Both the position numbers and the translations under genes were made by a program. Shown here one piece after another: positions 1 to 7,010 of a DNA stretch of 8,386 bases. The notes beneath the pieces are model-generated. The model was not told the origin of the DNA. It did no database searches and saw nothing but the letters and a program-made list of their open reading frames with translations. Within the stretch, counting starts at the first letter, position 1. The number at the start of each line of letters is the position of its first letter. Where the stretch lies: NCBI GenBank assembly GCA_937890045.1, contig CALBXV010000561.1:1-8386 (forward strand). The letters are read 5' to 3'. Source of the DNA: an uncultured archaeon (GTDB lineage: Archaea > Thermoproteota > Nitrososphaeria > Nitrososphaerales > CALBXV01).

Positions 1-3000
1 TTTTTTCTCTCCGTCATGGTACGAAAATTTTTCGTCTTAATACCAGCAGGAGTAAGAGGCTTCTCAGCTTTAGGTGTATCCTTACGAACACTTTCTCCCG
101 TAACTCTTTTAAATACGGTTACCTTTAATTGAAAAAATTCTAATTGTTGAGCAACTTCCTTAGGGCCCAGTTTATATATGCCCCCCTCTGCCTTTTCAAT
201 TTCATCCATCTTTTTAAGTTCTTCATCAGTAAGATCGTGTATCTCTCCTCTTATTATCATAGACAGATTACCAGTTTTGTTGTATCTTTCAGCTGCCGCT
301 ATGCTTCTATCTAATTTTATATCATTTATTTCATCAACATTTGTTACGTCCTCTTCCTCATCCTCTGCCACCATAGGTGTTGTCTTGAAAAGTTCAACAA
401 GAGCATTCTTACCAGCTTTTCCTGCTTGATCTCCAACTACCGCAATCAACTGATCCTGCCACCCCTCGTTAGCCATATTTATAACTGGGATACCCTTTAG
501 ACTAGCTAGAGATATTGCCTGTCCAGTACCTCCAGTTTTTATAGTTCTTATATTACCGCTCCCAGGTGCATCCTCATCCCTAACAGCACCATCTTTAGTC
601 CAAGTTAGGACAAAATCAACAGGAGTATCTAGGTTCTTACCAAAAACTTGGAATGTATTCCTAGCATGTAAGTCTAACCCCTTCTCTTTTGTTAACTTTT
701 CTTTAAGAGGATGTATTTCCTTTGCGATCTTTCTTGTATCATCATCAGCATCTTTCGGTGTAAATATATTTTTCTTTTCTACGCCATATCTGAATGCCGC
801 GTCAGCACCTTTAGCATTACCAGTATTTACAGTATATCCAGCCTTTTCCAAAACTTTAGATACTTCATTCATCTGTTTTCTAATATCAGATGGAGTATCC
901 CTAGACCCAACACCAGTATATGTCATTGTTGGTGATCCCTCAACAGGATCAGGTAACTTATCAAACTCTGGACTATCTCCCTCTTCTTCTGCGGCTTTTC
1001 TCGCAGCGACATCTTCTAGAGTACCCCCTATCTCTTTTAACTCATTCGGGTCTCCTATAAAGTCAAGTGGCTGTCCAATGACATCCTTCTCTTGCATATC
1101 CGCATTCCACCCTACATCTGGTGGTTTGTCAAATGCTGTAACTATTCCATCTTCATCGGTAACAACTATAGCTCCCTTGAATGGGCCATCAATAACTTTA
1201 TACGGAGTCTCATCTGGCTCTGGTGGGAAAGCAGCTTCCCATTCAGTTGGAGTCATCCCACTTAGTAAAAACTCTCTTTCTGGTGCATCTAGATTGGGAA
1301 ATGCATCTTGAATATGTAATCCCTTCTCTTGCCAGTCTCTAAACTGCTGCTCAGTAGCCCCAGGAATAAACATCATATGTTTCTTTCCACTCATAGGGGA
1401 CTGCCTAATCACCATAGCACCAGACTCATCAAAGGACACACCTTCTTTAGCTTCAACAGGAGCTTCAGCTATAACTGTCTCTTGAGGTTCTTCCTCCTTT
1501 TCTGTTGGAGCTCCCTCTAGATTCTTAAGGAGAGCTTTCTCTTGAGCCAATCTTTCTTGTACATACTTTTTAGTATTTGTTTTTTTGTATGTACCTTTTT
1601 TCAGACCATCTTCTTTCTGTTTAATTTCAGCTTTAAGATATGCAATAGGGTCTTTTTTAAATTTTGCATATCTTTTTCGCATGCTATCATAAACAGACTT
1701 AGCTTGGCTTTTAGTAAATTCACCTTCGTGAGCTTTTACAATAGCTGCGACTGTACGTTTAGGGTCTGGTCTTAATTCATTGTCTATGTCTTCAAGAGTA
1801 AGGGGTGGTACCGCTTTATCCTTAGCCCTTGCTTTTTCCATTGCGCCAATACCAGGCTTAGGAAAGAATCTTGGTGGTGGCTCTTCCTCAGCTCTTTCTT
1901 CTGCAGGTTTCCTAGCCGCCAGCTTGACTGCATTTAAATCCATAAATGCTGATTGCTCGGCACCCTGCCCTGACCCAGCCACTTTTTGCAATCTTTCAGC
2001 TAATTCGCTTTCTATCTCTGCTAACTGCTCATTAGACATTTCACTAACCACTTCGCCCTGACTAGTAGCACTAAGACCAGCAGATTGTATTTGATAAGTA
2101 GGACTATTCACATCCTGAGTTACAGCCGTGAGATCATCATCAAGAATAACCTCCTCCCCTTCTTGATTGAGAACCATTATTGATCCCGCCTCACTTCTTG
2201 CTGTTACTTTTGCCGTATATTTCTCACCTTTTACATTATAGATTTCTATCTCATCCTCTATTAAATCCCTAGCGGATTTCTTCTCTGTTACTATGTCTGC
2301 TGGTTCTATAAATTTGTAAGGGAATGTAATTTGCTTACTCTTACCATCTGGTAATGTTACCTTTAAAACTACCCCTTTCTTTGTCTTCTTTAATATCTCA
2401 CCTGATTTCCCCTGATGCTTATCAACTCCAACTATTGTTACATTATCACCAACGGATAACATATCTGCTTTTTGTTCATCAGATATAGCCTGCACGGCTT
2501 CTTCTGTAACTACATCTATTTGCCCTTCAACCGCTGTAATAGATGGGTCTTCCTCTACAACCATGTCTCCTATATTTAAATCAGCCATGTTCACTTGAGA
2601 ATCTTCCATCATAAATTGGATGTCGCTTTCTAGCTTAGCTTTAACAATATCATCAGCTAGTAATGTCTTAACAACTCCTACTAAATCACCGCCTGGAGCT
2701 GTTTCAATAGAAGTTCCTATCTTTGCCTTGCCAGTGGCTATCCGATCCAACATAGAACGTACCTTCTCCGTTGATATTTTAGCGTCTGCGGGTAATATTC
2801 CTTCTTCTTTGAACCATCTACCCACTCCATGAAGAAGATTCGATCTGGCGGATTCTGAGAGCTCATCTATTAGTGTCGGATCACCCATCTCTTCAATGAA
2901 TTTGACTGCTCTTTCTTGATATGACTCAATATCCTTAGTGGATTCAGCAGCCGCAGCTGCTTTATCTTCATCAACTGCAAGGGTAGAGTAATTATATACA

Positions 3001-4262
3001 GGAGCGTCAAATGCAAGTGATTCTAGAAAGGTTGGAGCTGTAAACTCTCCATCACCTACAGGTGGGGCCGCGGGAGCAGATGTTGGGGGTACACCATGCG
3101 CTGCATCAGAAGCTTTCTGTGCTACAGTCTCTCCAAAATCATCAATGTAATCTATTGTTTCCTTCTGTCTCTTAGCTCCCCCAACTGCTCCTCCAAATCC
3201 ACTAAATATACCACCACCTATTGCACCACCGTATGCCTGCTCTATTAATTCTTGATCCTTTAGACCCTCTCTAGTAGCCTTTGTTATATTAGACATCACT
3301 TCATCAGGAGTATCACCCCAACCATTCTCTAGTCCCCAGTTGATAACATTCTGTGATAGACCCTGCGCAGCCTCGGTCACAGCTTCAGTAAACATACCAT
3401 CAATAGCCTCAGTACCAATAACTCCACCCTTAGATGCAAGCCTAGCCCAGAAACTCTGAGACCCAAGACCTTTTGAAAACACCTTATTAGTAATAGCGTT
3501 CATAAGTCTGCTATGCATCTTCTTTCCAACCTCAGTTTTAAGGCCTGGAAATCTTCTAATGGCATGGAAGAATGGAATGCGCTCAAGGTATCCTGCTATA
3601 ATTCCATAAGCAAGTGAAGCTAATCCAGAAGTCAATTTAGCTTCATTATCGGGAACACCCTTTTTCTCTAATATATCTCTGGCCTCCACATACTCACTAG
3701 TACCTTCCAAAGTACCTATTGTTGCTAAAGTTACCAGTCCAACAGGAGCACTAGCAACAGTAGCTATGCCAGCGGCTGCAAACATAGCTGCATAAGAGGG
3801 TAGCATTTCGCCAAAACCACGCTCTATCATGTCTAAATCCATGAAGTTTTCTCGACTAACTGGCTCGTCTTCTCTCCATAGCATATAAGCCTGAAGCGAT
3901 GGGTCTTGTCTCATCCAATCATTTTTAATACCCTTAGACCATTCTCTTATATTGTCTACACCAAGTAAGTCACCGCCAGTCGTAACAACGTCAAGCAACA
4001 TCGACTTAGAACTATGCATAAACCTCGTTCCAAATGGAGCTCTAGCACTCTCTCCATAATCTTCATACATCTCAACAGACATAGGCTTATACTCAGGGAA
4101 TATTTCGTAGAGATCGTCTGGATTTAGACGTTTAGATAAATCAGGATATTTTAGGAGAAGATTTCTTACTAAGAAATTATCATCATCGAAAATATCAAAC
4201 TGGCCAGGATATTTATTTCTTAGTACATCCGCAAATTCAGTAATAGAATAGTAATTCTGCAT
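1..4262 (-). CDS. Giant multidomain phage protein (partial, at least 1420 aa) with KOW-like, REFLxSG and SLOG/DprA-like domains
   Basis: The frame is open from the ATG at 4262 to the left edge, giving 1420 residues with the C-terminus missing. Segments in order: paired KYP helices (8-45); hydrophobic stretches (about 154-228); an EAVTEAAQ helix and glycine zipper (284-363); a Pro/Ala linker (near 390-440); helices (442-545); a KOW/SH3-like segment (600-655) and a second beta-rich one (662-719); coiled coil (741-761); a basic helical region (822-912); an REFLLSG domain (942-1016); a SLOG domain (1113-1275); an acidic, unrecognised tail. Pro/Glu-rich linkers lie near 780-820, 916-941 and 1090-1111. 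The start lies 3 nt after the previous stop and lacks a Shine-Dalgarno, so it probably depends on coupling. As the last and largest gene it sits where T7 has gp16, but I see no transglycosylase motif. My inference is an ejected virion protein of polyvalent type; a tape measure is less likely. It has no cysteine. Confidence 0.9.
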   Translation of the reverse strand, partial: MQNYYSITEFADVLRNKYPGQFDIFDDDNFLVRNLLLKYPDLSKRLNPDDLYEIFPEYKPMSVEMYEDYGESARAPFGTRFMHSSKSMLLDVVTTGGDLLGVDNIREWSKGIKNDWMRQDPSLQAYMLWREDEPVSRENFMDLDMIERGFGEMLPSYAAMFAAAGIATVASAPVGLVTLATIGTLEGTSEYVEARDILEKKGVPDNEAKLTSGLASLAYGIIAGYLERIPFFHAIRRFPGLKTEVGKKMHSRLMNAITNKVFSKGLGSQSFWARLASKGGVIGTEAIDGMFTEAVTEAAQGLSQNVINWGLENGWGDTPDEVMSNITKATREGLKDQELIEQAYGGAIGGGIFSGFGGAVGGAKRQKETIDYIDDFGETVAQKASDAAHGVPPTSAPAAPPVGDGEFTAPTFLESLAFDAPVYNYSTLAVDEDKAAAAAESTKDIESYQERAVKFIEEMGDPTLIDELSESARSNLLHGVGRWFKEEGILPADAKISTEKVRSMLDRIATGKAKIGTSIETAPGGDLVGVVKTLLADDIVKAKLESDIQFMMEDSQVNMADLNIGDMVVEEDPSITAVEGQIDVVTEEAVQAISDEQKADMLSVGDNVTIVGVDKHQGKSGEILKKTKKGVVLKVTLPDGKSKQITFPYKFIEPADIVTEKKSARDLIEDEIEIYNVKGEKYTAKVTARSEAGSIMVLNQEGEEVILDDDLTAVTQDVNSPTYQIQSAGLSATSQGEVVSEMSNEQLAEIESELAERLQKVAGSGQGAEQSAFMDLNAVKLAARKPAEERAEEEPPPRFFPKPGIGAMEKARAKDKAVPPLTLEDIDNELRPDPKRTVAAIVKAHEGEFTKSQAKSVYDSMRKRYAKFKKDPIAYLKAEIKQKEDGLKKGTYKKTNTKKYVQERLAQEKALLKNLEGAPTEKEEEPQETVIAEAPVEAKEGVSFDESGAMVIRQSPMSGKKHMMFIPGATEQQFRDWQEKGLHIQDAFPNLDAPEREFLLSGMTPTEWEAAFPPEPDETPYKVIDGPFKGAIVVTDEDGIVTAFDKPPDVGWNADMQEKDVIGQPLDFIGDPNELKEIGGTLEDVAARKAAEEEGDSPEFDKLPDPVEGSPTMTYTGVGSRDTPSDIRKQMNEVSKVLEKAGYTVNTGNAKGADAAFRYGVEKKNIFTPKDADDDTRKIAKEIHPLKEKLTKEKGLDLHARNTFQVFGKNLDTPVDFVLTWTKDGAVRDEDAPGSGNIRTIKTGGTGQAISLASLKGIPVINMANEGWQDQLIAVVGDQAGKAGKNALVELFKTTPMVAEDEEEDVTNVDEINDIKLDRSIAAAERYNKTGNLSMIIRGEIHDLTDEELKKMDEIEKAEGGIYKLGPKEVAQQLEFFQLKVTVFKRVTGESVRKDTPKAEKPLTPAGIKTKNFRTMTERK
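438..926 (-). other. SLOG/DprA-like nucleotide-binding domain (residues about 1113-1275 of the giant protein)
   Basis: The domain opens with TYTGVGSRDTP (Rossmann-type first strand and glycine loop). It continues with GYTVNTGNAKGADAAF (second strand and conserved GAD), a variable IFTP strand, then HARNTFQVFG, the strand DFVLTWTKDG, and TGGTGQAISLASLKGIPVIN. The order GVGSR, G-GAD-AF, RN-Q-G, TGGTGQA and GIPV is the signature I associate with the stand-alone SLOG/DprA-like proteins of many tailed phages. SLOG folds bind nucleotides or nucleotide-derived signals; the role of the phage form is not established. All core motifs are intact, so it is probably a working ligand-binding domain rather than a relic. 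Confidence 0.85.
1215..1439 (-). other. Small phage REFL(S/T)G-type domain (residues about 942-1016 of the giant protein)
   Basis: This segment has the pattern MSGKKHMMFIPGATEQQF, then a Trp, then IQDAFPNLDAPEREFLLSG, then MTPTEWEAAF and an acidic PPEPDE end. From memory this resembles short (about 60-90 aa) phage proteins of unknown function with an IQ-x-A-x-P-x-L, REFL-x-SG and EW core and an acidic tail. Here the whole unit appears to be fused into a virion-cluster protein between two linkers. The family identity rests on motif memory only. Confidence 0.55.
2298..2465 (-). other. KOW/SH3-like beta domain (residues about 600-655 of the giant protein)
   Basis: LSVGDNVTIVGVDKHQGKSG followed by EILKKTKKGVVLKV and a short PDGK turn has the GD-x-V-x-I, K-x-x-G-x-x-G-x-I layout of KOW motifs, which form small barrels that bind nucleic acid or protein. 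A second beta-rich stretch (residues 662-719, positions 2106-2279) follows directly and may be another barrel. The match is by motif shape only. Confidence 0.5.
3174..3803 (-). other. Hydrophobic and glycine-zipper region of the giant protein (residues about 154-363)
   Basis: Residues 154-183 form an Ala/Val/Leu stretch (MLPSYAAMFAAAGIATVAS onward). Residues 211-228 (TSGLASLAYGIIAGYLER) are a second amphipathic to hydrophobic helix. Residues 284-302 hold EAIDGMFTEAVTEAAQG, and residues 345-362 are a glycine zipper (GGAIGGGIFSGFGGAVGG). The succession of membrane-prone helices, an E-x-x-T-E-x-x-Q helix and a Gly-rich zipper is a pattern I associate with large phage virion and polyvalent proteins. 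It fits membrane insertion during ejection, but no topology can be proved from sequence. Confidence 0.5.
4128..4241 (-). repeat. Paired KYP helical motif at the N-terminus of the giant protein (residues about 8-45)
   Basis: FADVLRNKYPGQFD and FLVRNLLLKYPDLSK are two imperfect copies of one motif (a helix ending in KYP plus an aromatic or hydrophobic residue), about 20 residues apart. Similar 'AKYP' pairs are, as I recall, frequent at the N-termini of large phage proteins. Their presence supports the ATG at 4262 as the true start. Confidence 0.5.
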
Positions 4263-4265
4263 ACA

Positions 4266-7010
4266 TTAAGAAGATGAAGCTGTTATGCCACCAGATGGAA
4301 GTGATCGAAGACTCTCTATTAATTCTACTATCTCGGGTGATAAGTTCTTTGTATGCGATGTTAACACTTTCATAAGTTTTTTAAATTCCTTTGCTACCGC
4401 TGGATTCATATCAATATCTCTCATTCTTTCTATAGACTTGGAAAGCTGTAAGAGCTGATTTGCATATGCATAGGGAGCATCTCTAGCGCCAGGTATATCT
4501 TTAACTTCTAAAAACCATTTTCTAGCTTCTTTTAAGTCCCTTTTTGCAAACCTCACAACATCTTTCATATTTTGAGGATTACTTATGTCCGAAACTTCTT
4601 CTAAATTTTCAAGACTGAGGCGCTGGTTAGATACATCTCGTTGTGCATATGCCATAGCCCTAGATTCTCTGTCAAGTTTAGAGAGAGCTTCGTCTAATCT
4701 GGGGCCAGCGTCCATCCTATATTGATACATTTGTTTCTGATCCATCAAATCATCTGTAAGCATCTTCTTTATTTCTTTTTCATTCATTGCTGTAGGGCTA
4801 GCCAGCATTTCCTGTGTCGTATTCTTAATGTAAGCACTATCTTTTTTAGTCATTTCCATTGTAGTCATATCATACTCTAATCTAGGATCAAGATGTCGAA
4901 CATTAGAACCTGGGCCAAGTAGGGGAGCGTCACTCTTTATCTGTTCGTATTCCGCTATTCTTTCTTCCATAGTTGGCTCTGCCTGCAGAGCATACATAGA
5001 ATCAGGTTGAGCTTCTAATGTATCTAATGAAGAAGAAAGGGAATCTAAAGGAGATGAAGAAAAGGCTGTTGTTAGACTGTCCATTACACTGTCTAGTGGG
5101 CCTGGTGGGGCAACACTAGAATCACTGACAGAAGAAATCATAGAAATAGAATTATCAATTGCGTCTGACTTTACAGGGAACCTCTCCCTAATCCTTTCCA
5201 TAGACAAAGATTGAGTGTCTTCTAAGAGTGTCGCTGGATCAATATTATCTAGTGCATTTCGTACATTTCTTTCTGACTGCCCAGGAAATACACCGCCTAG
5301 ATAATCATGTATGGAACCCCACGGATATTTCATCATATCATCATGGAACTTCCAATAATCTACATACGCCTTTAACGCATTTTTCTTATTGTCACCCATA
5401 TTTTTTGGCGCCCATGAAAGGTCTATATTTGCTACATAATTATACTGTGGTACTCCCTCGTCATATCGTTGCATGCTCACATCAGTTCTCCACTCTCCCG
5501 CTGCGGCACCACCCTGATGTACATATAGATTATACCATTTATTCATTATTTCATTAGCTGCCATTTTATTACCAAGTATAGCAGATTCAATTAGTTTTTT
5601 TACATTTACAGGTTCACCTGTCTCCTTATTCATAGACCAGGCTCCAGCTCCTAGCTTTTTAAGGCCACCATTTGCATCAAGCATCTTTACAGTTGCTACA
5701 GCAGACAGATTTCTTTGATTCCCGAGGATTTCAAATGTTGGATTTCCAGATATACCCCAAGTAGCCATCCTTTCCATATCATCTTTCATACCAGGAATAA
5801 CGCTTAGAGTTTGTGTTATAGTGTTTTTATATAATTCTGAATGCGCTCTAACCATATCACCGACTCGCTTCATTCTTTGTTCGTCAGTTGCTCCCCCACC
5901 ACCTCTTTGAGCACTTGGCATGTGCCATGCTTGATTTACAGCAAGGATAGAAGAGGGCTCTGCTCCTTCATTCCACATGATTGCAAGATGTTCTTTCCCT
6001 CCACTAATATCTCTCATAACAACATTTAAGGCATCCATCGTTTGTTGATTATCTAGATTTATTCTCTTTACAAAAGTTCCAGATGGCCCATCCCACAAAT
6101 CAGTACTTTTTGCCATTTCTCTTTCAACTTCTTCGATGCTCTTTCTAAGAGCAGGAAACCATTCTCCTTTTAAAGAATTTTCAACAAAATCATCAGGAAG
6201 TACCTCTCCCTCAAATTCAAGACCTTCTTTTGTAAACTTTAAATCTCTCCGAAGCCAATCAACATCACTAGAAATCTTATCTGATTTCGTTATAATTGGT
6301 ATCTTTGATGCAATCTCATTTATTTTAATTTCAGCTAAGTACTTTTCTGCCTCATCTCCCCCAGGAAGAACAAAACCTGACCCAGGGCCGAATGGAACAT
6401 CAGGAGTCATTAGATCACCACCCTTCTTAAAAATATTCAGCAATGTCTCTTTTCTGGGGTCACGAACCTTGCCCAATATATCTACCGCATGTTCCATCTC
6501 CAGTCCTAATTGGAATCCAGAGAGATAATTATCCATTTTCTGATTCAACATCTTTCCACCAAAATCGTCTATAACAAGTTCATTTTTTTCTATCCAATCT
6601 ATAGACTTCATTAGAGAGTTGCGTTCTTCTGAAGTGAATGGATTGCCTGTCTGCGCCGCTTTCTCCACTACATTTCCCACCGCATCTAAATCTTTTAGCT
6701 TAGTCAATAGGACATTTCTCTGTTCTGCGCCAGCGGTATATTTATCGATTACTATATCCGCTAAATTCTCCATTCCATCATTTTCTCCCCAATCATAATC
6801 TTTAGCTCTATTTATTAATTCGTCTGCTAGCTCTGGAGGACTATCAGCATTCAACTGACCTAATCCTGTTAATAGCGCACTAGCATCAGTGACCCCTGTT
6901 TGTTGAGTTCCTCCCATTCTATTAAGAAGAGCCATAATGGATAGGAGTTTATAAGGATCAAACCCTCCTCCTTGCTGCTGTCTAAACTGTTGTTCGCCTA
7001 TATAAGCCAT
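4266..7010 (-). CDS. 914-aa phage protein, putative large internal virion (gp15-position) protein
   Basis: I do not recognise a named family. The N-terminus is Gln/Gly-rich (QQFRQQQGGG). Residues about 50-600 look like a mixed, mostly helical globular region with many Trp and charged residues and a Gly4 turn near 370. A Ser/Pro/Leu-rich flexible linker of about 50 residues follows (near 620-670; SSSPLDSLSSSLDTLEAQ). The C-terminal 240 residues are charged and helical, with likely coiled coil near 770-845, and the protein ends in ITASSS. No signal peptide, convincing membrane span or enzyme motif is visible. Its ATG overlaps the previous stop (TAATG) with GGAAG 7 nt upstream. A soluble 914-aa protein placed before a still larger one matches the position of T7 gp15, which lines the ejection channel across the periplasm; this is synteny-based inference. 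A tail fibre is less likely, because no beta-repeat character is seen. It has no cysteine. Confidence 0.88.
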   Translation of the reverse strand: MAYIGEQQFRQQQGGGFDPYKLLSIMALLNRMGGTQQTGVTDASALLTGLGQLNADSPPELADELINRAKDYDWGENDGMENLADIVIDKYTAGAEQRNVLLTKLKDLDAVGNVVEKAAQTGNPFTSEERNSLMKSIDWIEKNELVIDDFGGKMLNQKMDNYLSGFQLGLEMEHAVDILGKVRDPRKETLLNIFKKGGDLMTPDVPFGPGSGFVLPGGDEAEKYLAEIKINEIASKIPIITKSDKISSDVDWLRRDLKFTKEGLEFEGEVLPDDFVENSLKGEWFPALRKSIEEVEREMAKSTDLWDGPSGTFVKRINLDNQQTMDALNVVMRDISGGKEHLAIMWNEGAEPSSILAVNQAWHMPSAQRGGGGATDEQRMKRVGDMVRAHSELYKNTITQTLSVIPGMKDDMERMATWGISGNPTFEILGNQRNLSAVATVKMLDANGGLKKLGAGAWSMNKETGEPVNVKKLIESAILGNKMAANEIMNKWYNLYVHQGGAAAGEWRTDVSMQRYDEGVPQYNYVANIDLSWAPKNMGDNKKNALKAYVDYWKFHDDMMKYPWGSIHDYLGGVFPGQSERNVRNALDNIDPATLLEDTQSLSMERIRERFPVKSDAIDNSISMISSVSDSSVAPPGPLDSVMDSLTTAFSSSPLDSLSSSLDTLEAQPDSMYALQAEPTMEERIAEYEQIKSDAPLLGPGSNVRHLDPRLEYDMTTMEMTKKDSAYIKNTTQEMLASPTAMNEKEIKKMLTDDLMDQKQMYQYRMDAGPRLDEALSKLDRESRAMAYAQRDVSNQRLSLENLEEVSDISNPQNMKDVVRFAKRDLKEARKWFLEVKDIPGARDAPYAYANQLLQLSKSIERMRDIDMNPAVAKEFKKLMKVLTSHTKNLSPEIVELIESLRSLPSGGITASSS

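Noticed and set aside
1580..1586. A7 run in the giant gene as a possible frameshift site
   Set aside because: The zero frame reads TAC AAA AAA ACA, which does not give a canonical X XXY YYZ heptamer, and the reading frame continues intact with domains downstream.
1559..1594. Perfect 8-bp inverted repeat (GTACATAC / GTATGTAC) with a 20-nt AT-rich loop
   Set aside because: It lies within the giant gene, and several such pairs are expected by chance in a window of this size. It has no GC-rich stem or terminal U-run on the coding strand, so it is not a terminator.
3900..4262. Lytic transglycosylase domain at the N-terminus of the giant protein, as in T7 gp16
   Set aside because: No catalytic Glu followed by a GLMQ-type motif is found; the region holds KYP helices and unrecognised sequence instead.
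1..4262. Tape measure protein of a siphovirus
   Set aside because: KOW-like, REFLLSG-type and SLOG-like domains separated by linkers do not fit a long uniform helical tape measure. Without flanking genes this is not fully excluded.
5228..5557. 109-codon open frame on the plus strand (and similar ones at 6136-6528, 178-429, 1780-2061)
   Set aside because: They lie opposite well-supported minus-strand genes, are Ser/Phe/His/Pro-rich as antisense readings are, and show no recognisable domain.
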